Positions 9,954-18,682 of a stretch of DNA of 64,000 nt are shown here, piece after piece. Under the pieces are notes generated by a model. It searched no databases, was not told the DNA's origin, and saw only the letters and a program-made list of their open reading frames with translations. The stretch's first letter is position 1. Each line of letters begins with the position of its first letter. The position numbers and the translations under genes were made by a program. The DNA is from Hyphomicrobium sp. (GTDB taxonomy: Bacteria > Pseudomonadota > Alphaproteobacteria > Rhizobiales > Hyphomicrobiaceae): the NCBI GenBank assembly GCA_016716675.1, contig JADJVG010000033.1:186001-250000 (forward strand). Direction: 5' to 3'.

Positions 9954-10538
9954 CTAACGTCCCTGGTTCCTCTCCGAGCAGCCCTCGAGGACCGCGCGAA
10001 GCTCGATGCGGCGAAGCTCGGAAAGCCGTGCCTCCAGCCGGGTTTGTTGGCGTAAGACATCTGACAACGCGACGATTTTCTGTTGATCATCAAGTGTCAG
10101 CAACGGCACCTCGAGTTGCTCCACCACGCTGCGCTTGAGGTTGGCGATCGTGGCGCCGGTCGCGCGCTTGCGCAGCTCCGCTTGCGTGGCTGGATCGTTG
10201 AGGATGAAGCTCAAGTAGGCTGGAAGCACCGAAGAGTTAGGCGTGAGAACGAGCACGCTTGCGGTCGGAACCATTGGCATGTCGTGAGTTGGAACGACGG
10301 CCGCGCGATAGGTCTGCCCGCGACACTGCAACAAGACTTCCCCCTCGATAATTACCGGCATTTCCCCGCGCACAGGCAGCTCATCCAATCGCAGCAACGC
10401 CGTGGGATCGATGCTACCGTCAGCCTGAACATCTCCCGCTTGAACAATCGCAATCTGGCCCGCCTCGATGTGCCGGATGGCATCCCGGAAGGCGACTCCC
10501 GGGCGAACTTTGGCGAGCTGTCCGAGTGTAGCTTTCAA
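9954..10538 (-). CDS. half-size HsdS-like single-TRD protein
   Basis: The 194-residue product has one HsdS-type target recognition domain only: MKATLGQLAKVRPGVAFRD at the start, QAGDVQADGSID, YLSFILNDPATQAEL, then the TRD end LEVPLLTLDDQQKIVAL followed by a coiled-coil helix (RQQTRLEARLSELRR). Full HsdS proteins carry two such units. Half-size S proteins can dimerise to make a working specificity subunit, so this could be a second specificity choice for hsdM or a partner of the neighbouring GIY-YIG-like protein. It is first in the minus-strand gene run, upstream of hsdM. The frame is intact. Confidence 0.65.
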   Translation of the reverse strand: MKATLGQLAKVRPGVAFRDAIRHIEAGQIAIVQAGDVQADGSIDPTALLRLDELPVRGEMPVIIEGEVLLQCRGQTYRAAVVPTHDMPMVPTASVLVLTPNSSVLPAYLSFILNDPATQAELRKRATGATIANLKRSVVEQLEVPLLTLDDQQKIVALSDVLRQQTRLEARLSELRRIELRAVLEGCSERNQGR

Positions 10539-10843
10539 GTGAGTAGCGCCTTTCCGTCATAAATTCATGTAGCTTGTGGCACAAGCTGGTATGGGCGTGC
10601 AATTTAGAAATATACAATGGCGGCTTGCTGAAAAATACTGTGCCTGTCTCTTCCTATCATAGCGGACGTGTCGACGCCGCAAGGTCGTCGCTGGCGCTCC
10701 TTCCTCCTCCACTCCGTTCCGGCCCTGCCGACACCTCGCCGCTCCTCGCGACGGGGTGCGGCGGCGTCACAGAGCCCGCTTTGCGCCTTGGCCGCTGAAG
10801 GCAGCACGGAAGTCGTGCGCCGGCATGGCCAAGGGTCTGAGAC
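10539..10843. other. intergenic region between divergent S-like gene and ardC
   Basis: This 305-base stretch separates the minus-strand restriction genes from the plus-strand ardC gene and must hold both promoters. Short open frames here have no recognisable product and no strong start signals. I see no clear operator or repeat. Confidence 0.4.
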
Positions 10844-11739
10844 ATGGCGAAGAGAATCGACGTTCACGAGGAAATCACCAACCGGATCATAGAGGCGATC
10901 GAGAAGGGGGCGGGCGAGTTCAAGCTGCCCTGGCATCGTCCCGCTGGGTCCATCACGCGCCCAACCAACATCCAGTCGAAGAAGGCCTATCGCGGCATCA
11001 ACGTGGTGACGCTCTGGGTCGAGGCGCAGCTCAGAGGCTACGCGACACCGGTTTGGGGAACCTACAAGCAGTTCAGGAAGCCGGATGCCAGGTCCGCAAG
11101 GGCGAGAAGGCCTCGCTTGTCGTGTTCTACAAGGAGATCGAGTTCGAGCGTGACGCCGCCGAGATGAAGGATGGGGACGATCCGACATCGTCGGCTTGGC
11201 TCGCACGCGGCTACTGGGTGTTTAACGCCGAGCAGGTCGATGGCTACGAGCTGCCCGAGCAGCCGCCTGCCGCCGCCATCGACCGCAACGAGCGCGTCGA
11301 AGCGTTCATGGCCAACACCGGCATCGAGACGAGTTGGGGCGGACACGCGGCGTTCTACCGCCCGTCCGACGACACGATCCAGATGCCCGAGCGCGGGCTT
11401 TTCACCGGTACCGACACGACATCTGCCACCGAGGCCCTGTACGCCACCTGGCTACACGAGGGCGTCCACGCCACCGGCCACAAATCGAGGTTGGACCGCA
11501 ATTTCTCAGGACGCTTTGGAACCCAAGAGCGGAGCGCCGAGGAGCTGGTCGCCGAGCTGGGGTCAGCATTCCTCTGCGCCGACCTCGCGGTAGCGCCCCA
11601 GCTGAGGGACGACCACGCGCACTACATCGCGCATTGGCTCGAGATCATGAAGGGCGACAAGAAGGCGATCTTCACCGCCGCTGCCGCCGCGAACCGGGCG
11701 GTCGAATGGCTGCACGGCAAGCAGTCACAGCAAGACTGA
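10844..11739 (+). CDS. ardC: ArdC-family antirestriction protein, one frameshift
   Basis: The N-terminal part (MAKRIDVHEEITNRIIEAIE, then WHRPAGSITRPTNIQSKKAY and GINVVTLW) is the ssDNA-binding ArdC N-domain. After a break near 11080 (apparently one missing G in TTCAGGAAG) the other frame continues GCQVRKGEKASLVVFYKE and then a zincin-like domain with LHEGVHATGHKSRLDR, ending about residue 298. ArdC proteins are carried by conjugative elements and protect incoming DNA from restriction. The Met at 10844 starts the recognised domain. With the G restored the protein is full length. A terminator follows directly. Confidence 0.85.
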
Positions 11740-11761
11740 CGCACCGAAATCGACGCACGCG

Positions 11762-11793
11762 AGCCCCGGCACTCACCGGGGCTTTTTCTTTTT
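11762..11793 (+). terminator. rho-independent terminator after ardC
   Basis: An 8-bp stem AGCCCCGG / CCGGGGCT with a 6-base loop is followed by a T-rich tract (TTTTCTTTTT). It lies 22 bases after the ardC stop. Confidence 0.85.
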
Positions 11794-11818
11794 CACCCGC
11801 TCATCAAGGAGATGATTG

Positions 11819-12190
11819 ATGACCACCGGATCGAAATCCAAGACCCCCGCCCGGAAAGCCGCTGCGAAGCCCAAGGCACCGAAGCCAGCCCACAAGAAGA
11901 CCGCGACCGTCAAGCTCGTCTGGCGCGACGTGACCTGCCGCGTCAAACACACGCCCAACTACCTCTCGAAGGGCTGGAGCCACATCGAGATCATCGTCGT
12001 CTCGCCTAAGAAGGCGCCGCTCCCCATCACCGAGACCGGCTACCGCTCGCACTTCCTCGACGAGGATCTGTTGAAGAAGGGGGGTGGACCGGTCACCTTC
12101 TTCCTCGACTGGATCGAGCGCGAGGCGGCGACCAAGGCATGGGCAAAGGCCGAGTTCAAATGGCGGCAGGGCGACCTATTCGCGCGATGA
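11819..12190 (+). CDS. small basic island-associated hypothetical protein
   Basis: The product has 123 residues. The N-terminal 30 residues are a Lys/Ala/Pro-rich tail (KTPARKAAAKPKAPKPAHKK). The rest is a compact domain with VKLVWRDVTCRVKHTPNYLS and WSHIEIIVVSPKKAPLPITETG, ending in KWRQGDLFAR. I do not know a function. Proteins with this look occur beside ArdC and other plasmid or island genes, and the basic tail suggests nucleic acid binding, but that is inference. The ATG at 11819 has AAGGAG at 11806-11811, which decides the start over the upstream ATG at 11812 in another frame. Confidence 0.65.
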   Translation: MTTGSKSKTPARKAAAKPKAPKPAHKKTATVKLVWRDVTCRVKHTPNYLSKGWSHIEIIVVSPKKAPLPITETGYRSHFLDEDLLKKGGGPVTFFLDWIEREAATKAWAKAEFKWRQGDLFAR

Positions 12191-12302
12191 ACGCGAGTGG
12201 CGTCTGCTTCGGTGGGCGCCTTCCTTGTCTCACGGCGACCCGCACCAGCTCACTCGAAATCACACGCCATGTGCTCGCCATGTACTCGCTGGAGACAAGC
12301 GC

Positions 12303-12327
12303 AAAAAGCTCCGGCGATGCGGAGCTT
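12303..12327 (-). terminator. terminator after tRNA-fMet
   Basis: Inverted repeat AAGCTCCG (12306-12313) / CGGAGCTT (12320-12327). On the minus strand the stem is followed by a run of T. It lies just downstream of the tRNA-fMet gene. Confidence 0.6.
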
Positions 12328-12354
12328 CAAGCGTCTGATTTTATTTAGGAAAAT

Positions 12355-12431
<77 letters not shown>

Positions 12432-12500
12432 TCACCAATGCCATCCTGGCCTCAAACCCGCCTCGGCCGCGGATCGCACTTTATGAGCCAGCGATGATAA

Positions 12501-12524
12501 AAGCCGCTCGTTGGCGAGCGGCTT
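12501..12524 (-). terminator. terminator downstream of the AAA+ gene
   Basis: Perfect 10-bp stem AAGCCGCTCG / CGAGCGGCTT with a TTGG loop. On the minus strand it is followed by TTTTATC. It would stop transcription from the long AAA+ gene before the tRNA-fMet gene. Between it and the AAA+ stop (12525-12710) I see no gene. Confidence 0.7.
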
Positions 12525-12710
12525 ACGGGTGGTCGTATAGCACAAAATTCTTGGCTGTGAACCCTTTGCGACGGTCTGTCCCCCGGGTGAACACGTCGCA
12601 GCCGCTTTCACGGCCGCCAGGGCACGGCAACGCCCGAAACACGGCCTCACCCGACTTCATTCTGCTGCAAGGAGTGCGTAACCAACTCCGGCTGGACGCC
12701 TGAGAGCGCA

Positions 12711-15700
12711 CTAGCGCAGGATGTCGAAATTACCGGCAAGAACCTCGTCCACCTTGCCGCTGCGCCAGGAGCCGTCGGCAGTGCGCACCAATGGCGAGGG
12801 CGACAGGCGATAGCGCCGGACGATGGTGCTGCTTCTGGGCGCTCCCTTGAACGTATCGGCCAGAGACTGACGCAAAGACGCCTTGGAGGACGCGCCCGAA
12901 CTCACCGGCGCAACGAGCACACGGGCCGTCATACGCGACGTCGTCTCGGTCGATTCCAATCCGTCCAGCACATGCAGACCGGCCTCGCGCCGCAGCGTCC
13001 GGTAAGCTCCGAAGCCCGAGACGAGAAGAACCGCCGACGCGCCCTTCGCCATGTCGATCTCGGTCAGCGACATATTCCGCTTGTCGGCCCATTTCCGGTA
13101 CATGGCCTCGATCTGTTGGCACCAGGCCCGCTCGGCCTCGCCCTCCTCGCCGGGCGAGTTGAAAACCGGCTCGATCATCAACGCGGCTTCCGCCGGCGTT
13201 TCCTCGTCAAGGTCGGTGAGGCCTTCGTTGACGAGGTGGATCTGCATGGCAAGCCGGGCGACGAGATCGCGCACGCTTTTTGCGGTAGCACCCATTTTCT
13301 GCCGCTGAAGACGGGCCTGCAGGGCGTGCGCCGTCTCGGCTGCCACCGCCAACCTGTCCATCAGCTCGATCTTGCCGAGCGTGATGAACCGATCGGGCGA
13401 GGTCCAGAATTCCGGTGCATTGAGCTTTGCTGACAGATCGGCCTTAATGGTAGTCCACGCTTCATCATCGATGCGCTCGGCGATGGGTTCCAGAGCTTGC
13501 CTGAGGGCGAGTGCTTCCTCGCGTTCCCCTGTCGGCGCAGCCATCATGTCGAACAAGCTCGGATTGTCCTCGTTCGCCCGTCCATCACGAGTCGGACCGG
13601 GAATGAACGCCGGCTCACCGTCGCCATCGGGATCGACGAATTCGGCTCTGAGCGCATCGCCGTCGCGGCGAACGAACACGAATTGATCACCCTCGGGGAA
13701 GCGCCGCTCGACAATCGTCGCGGCCAGGGGAGCGATCAGATACTGGTCGATGGCGCGCTTCAATGGCCGCGCACCCATCTCGGGCGAAAAACCCTTTTCA
13801 AGCAGGAATTCGAGTGCGGACGCATCCCACTCCACGGCCCAGGCCCGGTCTTTGAGGCCGCGCCGCTCGAAGATCCGGTCGAGTTCCTTTTTCAAGATCC
13901 CGCGCATCAGTTCGCGCGTCAGCGGTTTGAAGACGATGACTTTGTCCAACCGGTTCTGGAATTCGGGTCTGAATGTCTGCGAGATTGCCCGCATGATCTG
14001 GTCGTTGGTGAAGTGCGCGGCCGACGGGGTGAAGCCCATGCCGCTGTCGCGGTGAGCGGTTGCGCCAAGGTTGGTCGTCAGGATGATCAGGCAGTGGCGG
14101 AAGTCCGCCGTCTGCCCGTAGGCATCCGTCAGCCGGCCATCGTCGAACACCTGAAGAAACAGATCCCAGATCTGCGGATGCGACTTTTCAAACTCGTCCA
14201 ACAAGACAAGCGAGAACGGCTGCTTGCGGATGCGGCTGATCAACGTATCGGCATCGGCCGGCAAACCGCCGCCGCCCAGAATCTTCGAGATCGCATCAAA
14301 TGTCTGGAACTCGCTCATGTCGAAGCGGATCATGCGGTCGACCGAACCGAACAGATATTCGGCAACCGTCTTGGCGAGTTCGGTCTTGCCCGTGCCGGTC
14401 GGGCCCGCGAACAGGAACACGCCAATCGGCTTGCCGGGATCGTTGAGACCCGACTTCAACATCGCGATCCTCTCGACAATCGCGTCGACCGCTTCGGGCT
14501 GGCCGATGACGCGGCCTGAGAAGAATTCACGGATGCTTTCCAATTCCAGCCGCTCAGCGCCGTCGAGCAGCGACAACGGCAGCCCGGTCATCTGCGATAG
14601 CGTTTCGAGGATGTCACCGCCGGAGAGCCGCTGCGGCTTCTGTTTGTTCAAGCGCAACGCCGTCAGGCGCATCAGCGAAAGCGCCGAGCCGGGCAGGCTC
14701 ATGGCGGTGAGATAATGCTGGGCCACATCGACAGCGGTCTTGGGAAAGCTCGCGTCGAAACCGGGCGGCGCCGGCGCCAGCTTGGCGGCGACGGCTTGCG
14801 CCAGCTCCTCGGCCTCATCCGCGTACATATCCTCAAGGCGAATTGCCTCGATCAAGCGGCGAAGCGCCGGGCGCAGTTGCACCAGACGCGCCATACTCGC
14901 CGGCGTCGCCTCGGTCCAGATCATCACCCGGCCGGACGACAACGCCGGCAGGATCTGATCGAGAATACTGGAGCTCTGGCTCTGGTGCGTGCCGCTCATG
15001 GCAAAGGCCAGCAAGTCAGGAACATACCAGATGATCTTGCGACTGATATCGAGTTCCTGCAGGGTGTCGCGGATGCGCCCTTCGAGCTGACCGATGTAGA
15101 GCTGACCGGCTTGCAAGTCGGCTGCGGATGCTTCGAACACGCGCCAGCCGTTGGCGGAAACCACGCGCGCCAACAGCTTCAGAAACGACGTCTTGCCAGA
15201 CATCGGCTCACCGATGACCATCAATGGCCGCGCCGGATCACGGCCGACAACGCGGCTTGCCGCGGCGAGTCCGTCTTTCCAGCCGATGGGCTCGATCAAA
15301 GCCGATTGCGGAGCATCTGCGGGCCAGAACCGGCCGATGGAGGACAGGAACGGCGATGCGCCGCTGGCGCCTGCATCGCTCCCCGCATCGGATCCCAGCT
15401 TGGCAGCCAGTCTGACGGACAGCGGATGGCGCACCTTGTCGAGAAACTGCGTGATCAGCCGCCGTTGGGCAAACGGCTGGGACAGCACTTCAGGTCCAGG
15501 CTCGCCTGGATCCTCGTCGCCGAGCTTTTCGAAGTAATCGAGGAACGCCTGTTGCATCGGCCTGTTTTCAAGCCACCAGTCGCGGCACGCGAGCAGCGGG
15601 GCTCCAGCCGGCATCCGCGTCTTCAAGTTGACGAGATAGTCGAAGGCGAACTGCATCTGCCAGGCGGAAAAGACGTCGAATGAGTTGCCGATGCGTTCGG

Positions 15701-16109
15701 CCACCTGTTCGCCGTCGGTGCGCTGTTTCAAGGCCGCGAGCGCCGCGCATGACAAGGTCCAGGTTTGACCAACCGCGTAGTCGCACACAGTCGCGATGGG
15801 GATCGCCGGATCAGCAAGCAGCGCGACAATCTTTTTGAAGTCGGGATGCTCAAGCATCTCGCCGGCGTGCGAGGCGTTGCGCGAAAACGGCTCCAGCGTT
15901 TCGTCAAACTTGTGGAGCCGCATGGCGAGCGTCGGCTGGTCGTCCGCGGAACCGGCCGCGGATGGCGGTGCGGATTCGCCGGCCTCAGAACTCTGCGACG
16001 CCCCACCCTGCGGGGCTGGCTTGGATGACGATTTGAAACCGCGGGAGACGATCCAATAAAGGCACGCCCCCAGCAAGAGCCCGACGACTGTTTCCACCCT
16101 CCACCCCAT
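12711..16109 (-). CDS. membrane-anchored double AAA+ (ClpB-like) ATPase with release-factor-like C-terminus
   Basis: About 1132 residues. Residues 7-24 form one membrane helix, then a Pro/Ser-rich linker to about 60 and a helical domain to about 260. AAA D1 has Walker A GEPMSGKTS near 301 but lacks a normal Walker B (IIWYVPDLL). AAA D2 is canonical for ClpA/B: GPTGTGKTE near 570, LVLLDEFEK near 635, sensor LTTNLG, Arg finger in RPEFQNRLDK, and GARPLKR. Residues about 865-1070 look like a class I release factor PCRF domain (AMYRKWADKRNMSL, GAYRTLRREAGLHVL). The last 35 residues (VRRYRLSPSPLVR, VDEVLAGNFD) match the end of RF2-type factors. The GGQ domain between them is replaced by about 25 unrelated residues. 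GTG at 16112 is an alternative start. Function is unknown; I infer a membrane-bound remodelling ATPase with a ribosome- or protein-binding module. Confidence 0.8.
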   Translation of the reverse strand: MGWRVETVVGLLLGACLYWIVSRGFKSSSKPAPQGGASQSSEAGESAPPSAAGSADDQPTLAMRLHKFDETLEPFSRNASHAGEMLEHPDFKKIVALLADPAIPIATVCDYAVGQTWTLSCAALAALKQRTDGEQVAERIGNSFDVFSAWQMQFAFDYLVNLKTRMPAGAPLLACRDWWLENRPMQQAFLDYFEKLGDEDPGEPGPEVLSQPFAQRRLITQFLDKVRHPLSVRLAAKLGSDAGSDAGASGASPFLSSIGRFWPADAPQSALIEPIGWKDGLAAASRVVGRDPARPLMVIGEPMSGKTSFLKLLARVVSANGWRVFEASAADLQAGQLYIGQLEGRIRDTLQELDISRKIIWYVPDLLAFAMSGTHQSQSSSILDQILPALSSGRVMIWTEATPASMARLVQLRPALRRLIEAIRLEDMYADEAEELAQAVAAKLAPAPPGFDASFPKTAVDVAQHYLTAMSLPGSALSLMRLTALRLNKQKPQRLSGGDILETLSQMTGLPLSLLDGAERLELESIREFFSGRVIGQPEAVDAIVERIAMLKSGLNDPGKPIGVFLFAGPTGTGKTELAKTVAEYLFGSVDRMIRFDMSEFQTFDAISKILGGGGLPADADTLISRIRKQPFSLVLLDEFEKSHPQIWDLFLQVFDDGRLTDAYGQTADFRHCLIILTTNLGATAHRDSGMGFTPSAAHFTNDQIMRAISQTFRPEFQNRLDKVIVFKPLTRELMRGILKKELDRIFERRGLKDRAWAVEWDASALEFLLEKGFSPEMGARPLKRAIDQYLIAPLAATIVERRFPEGDQFVFVRRDGDALRAEFVDPDGDGEPAFIPGPTRDGRANEDNPSLFDMMAAPTGEREEALALRQALEPIAERIDDEAWTTIKADLSAKLNAPEFWTSPDRFITLGKIELMDRLAVAAETAHALQARLQRQKMGATAKSVRDLVARLAMQIHLVNEGLTDLDEETPAEAALMIEPVFNSPGEEGEAERAWCQQIEAMYRKWADKRNMSLTEIDMAKGASAVLLVSGFGAYRTLRREAGLHVLDGLESTETTSRMTARVLVAPVSSGASSKASLRQSLADTFKGAPRSSTIVRRYRLSPSPLVRTADGSWRSGKVDEVLAGNFDILR

Positions 16110-16238
16110 CACATACAGCGCGCCAAATGACCTAGAGCGCGCGAACGGCTACTAGGAATCCCGGAACAAGGGGGGCGATGTCAACGATCTGGCGCGGTTG
16201 GACCTGTTTTTGGGCCGCCGCAGCGGAACCCGGGCGAT

Positions 16239-16315
16239 TGGTACCGCCTCCCCGGATTGAACGGGGGACCTCTAGATCCACAATCTAGCGCTCTAACCAA
16301 CTGAGCTAAGGCGGC
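16239..16315 (-). tRNA. tRNA-His (GTG)
   Basis: A 77-nt cloverleaf on the minus strand with anticodon GTG, T-loop TTCAATC and encoded CCA. It has no G at position -1 pairing with C73: the discriminator is A and the first pair is G1-U72. Loss of the -1 G is known for many Alphaproteobacteria. Confidence 0.95.
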
Positions 16316-16475
16316 ACAGGGGATGACGCGGCGCGGGCCCAAAAGGGCGTTGCGCGGCGTGGAAGCCCTTAAAGGCGGTTCCCCCACCTCCCGTCAAGAG
16401 AAAACGAGCCGCTCAACCCCTGCGCAAGGACGCAGGGCCGCCAAACGAGCACCTGATGCAAACGCGCCCGGCCGA

Positions 16476-16850
16476 TCAGGGCCTTTGCTGGACCTTTTGC
16501 CCCGCTTCCGTCATCAGCCGGGTGATTTCCTTCGCCTGGACAGCGTAGGACTCCAGCTGCGATTTGGCATAGCGCGATTGGAGGTCGAGGTAGTCCTTGA
16601 GGTCCTTCGCGCGCGCCAGATCGGCGGCAAAACGGAAGTTGGTTTCGACATTCGATTGAGCGTACTGCAGCGCCTTGGCCTGGATCTCGATAGCGCTTTG
16701 CGCCATGGCGCCCTGCGATTTGACGATCGCATCCTGTGCCTGACGCATGAGACCTGAGAACTGGTCATAGGCCTGGCGCACTTGAGCCACGTTCTTTTCA
16801 GCCATCTCGCGAACGGCCTGGGGGATTTCCAGTGAAGCTGTTTCGAACAT
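16476..16850 (-). CDS. phasin family protein
   Basis: The 124-residue protein is almost all helix and carries the phasin_2-type heptad pattern, with VREMAEKNVAQVRQAYDQFS at about 11-30 and later SAIEIQAKALQYAQSNVETNF. Phasins coat polyhydroxyalkanoate granules; some members of the family only affect stress or cell envelope behaviour. The Met at 16850 was chosen over an upstream in-frame Met because it has a GGAGG box directly before it and begins at the conserved region. It is transcribed away from the histidine kinase gene next to it. Confidence 0.8.
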   Translation of the reverse strand: MFETASLEIPQAVREMAEKNVAQVRQAYDQFSGLMRQAQDAIVKSQGAMAQSAIEIQAKALQYAQSNVETNFRFAADLARAKDLKDYLDLQSRYAKSQLESYAVQAKEITRLMTEAGQKVQQRP

Positions 16851-17022
16851 ACTGCCCTCCTGACGCACGAACGGGTGCTTGCCCTTTCGCAGGCTCACTA
16901 TACGCCCTCGGGCCGTACTTTGGGCATGGATTTCGTGTCCAATTGCTGTTGGGCACCCTCGAATGTGCATAGACGCAGGCAATATGTCGCGATAACACTC
17001 TCGAGACAAAAGCGATTTTCAA

Positions 17023-18480
17023 ATGACTGCACATCGTTCCGCCACCCCATCGAACGGGCTTTCCGCCGAGCTGGCGGCAAGCGTCGATACGATCGCGGAA
17101 GCCGCCCTGTTGATCGATGTGGACGCGGCAAGCTGCCTGGCCGCCAATGCGCCGGCGCGGCTGGCGCTCGGGCTTGCCGGGGCTTGGAAGTTTCCTCTCG
17201 CGCTCGACAGTGCGATGCCGGCAATCGCGTCGATGCGCGCCTATGCACGCCAGCATCCAAAGCCAGTCGCGCAAGCCGTGCATGTCACAATGTGGCTCGC
17301 CAACAAGCCGGTGACGGCGCTGTGTGAGCTGAGCCCGCTGTCCGGCGCGGCGCCGACGCTGGTCGTCGTCAAGCTGCTCGACATATCGGGAGCGATCGCC
17401 TCAACCGCGAACGCCCCAGCCGGCGAGGCCCCAGCGCGCCCCGCGCCGTCGCAGCCCAGTGCAATATGCGACCCCCCCGATCCGGCCGAGATCGAACCTC
17501 TGCCGTCATCCAAACCACCGCCGCAGGCCGCGGCGACGGTACCCGATGAAGCAAATCAAGAGCCGGAGACGTTGCCACCTGTTCAACGTGACGATGCCGA
17601 GACGCTCAAAGAAATTGCCCGGCGCATTCGCGAGGGGCTACCGGCGCGGCGCGAACCACAGGCCGCTGCATCGCCCGCGCCTGTTCTGCCAGACGCCGGC
17701 ATTGCCGAGGCCTCCATCCAGACCGGTGCCGCGCCGCAAGCGGCAGAAAACGCCACGAAACCGGCTGCGAAGGCCGCACCCGAGCCGCTCAATCGCGATG
17801 CCCGGGCGCGGCTCGCACATGAATTGAAAACGCCGCTCAGTGCCATCGTTGCCGCATCCGAGATCATGCGCGATGAGCGGCTGGGCTCCATGGGCAATCA
17901 GCAGTATCTGGGCTACGCCCGCGATATCCATGAAAGTGCCTCGCATGCGCTGGCGGTCATCACAAAAATGCTGAGCCGCGCGGCGTCCGAAATGGACGAG
18001 GCGGGCGGCACAGCCCGCGTCGATCTCAATGATCTTGCCGCCCGCACCGTCTCGTCCATGCAGGCGCTCGCTGCAGAACGCGATCTGACCCTCGATGTCG
18101 ATCTGGAGGACGGCCTTGTGCTGGTCTCGGCCGATGAAACCGCGATCCGCCAAATCCTGATCAATCTGCTTGCCAATGCCTTCAAGTTCACACCACCCGG
18201 CGGCGACATCCGCGTCGTGACCGGTTACCAGATGAATGGTTCAGCATTTCTCGTCGTGCGCGATACCGGCGACGGCATGGATCAGGCGACAATGGATGAG
18301 GTCTTCAGCAACGATGGGGGCCGCATAGGTGCACGCCGCGGCGGAGGCTATGGCATCGGCTTGCCGCTGGTCCGCCGTTTGGCGCAGCAGATCGGTGCAG
18401 ACCTTGAAATCGACAGCGCGCCTCTCAAGGGGACGGTGGTTCTGGTATCATTTCCAAAACATCTGCTTCTAGCTGCCTGA
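17023..18480 (+). CDS. sensor histidine kinase, soluble
   Basis: A 485-residue protein with no membrane segment. Residues 15-120 may form a PAS-like sensor. A long Pro/Ala-rich disordered stretch runs from about 125 to 265. The kinase core follows: H box LAHELKTPLSAI near 266, N box LINLLANAFKFTPPGG near 375, G1 box DTGDGMD and G2 box GGGYGIGLPLVRRLA. It would autophosphorylate on the H-box His and pass phosphate to a response regulator, but none is encoded next to it, so it is an orphan kinase here. The gene is divergent from the phasin gene, and the two share a short promoter region. Confidence 0.85.
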   Translation: MTAHRSATPSNGLSAELAASVDTIAEAALLIDVDAASCLAANAPARLALGLAGAWKFPLALDSAMPAIASMRAYARQHPKPVAQAVHVTMWLANKPVTALCELSPLSGAAPTLVVVKLLDISGAIASTANAPAGEAPARPAPSQPSAICDPPDPAEIEPLPSSKPPPQAAATVPDEANQEPETLPPVQRDDAETLKEIARRIREGLPARREPQAAASPAPVLPDAGIAEASIQTGAAPQAAENATKPAAKAAPEPLNRDARARLAHELKTPLSAIVAASEIMRDERLGSMGNQQYLGYARDIHESASHALAVITKMLSRAASEMDEAGGTARVDLNDLAARTVSSMQALAAERDLTLDVDLEDGLVLVSADETAIRQILINLLANAFKFTPPGGDIRVVTGYQMNGSAFLVVRDTGDGMDQATMDEVFSNDGGRIGARRGGGYGIGLPLVRRLAQQIGADLEIDSAPLKGTVVLVSFPKHLLLAA

Positions 18481-18682
18481 GCGCCAAGCCAAGCAGCGGC
18501 GAGCGCTTGTTACAAGCCTGATACTTATAACAATTCTAACTTCACCCCGCGGCACATCTAACAGTTGACCTTGGCTTTCTCCTCACGCTAAGGGGGCTCT
18601 TAGGGCGTCCAACGGCGCCCGGCGCTCGACCAGTTTGCGCCCAACCCGATACCGGGGCCTTGAACCCCGAATATTGGAGACG

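Noticed and set aside
16885..17283. Minus-strand open frames overlapping the start of the histidine kinase gene
   Set aside because: No motif; they lie opposite the kinase N-terminus, and the phasin start is well set at 16850.
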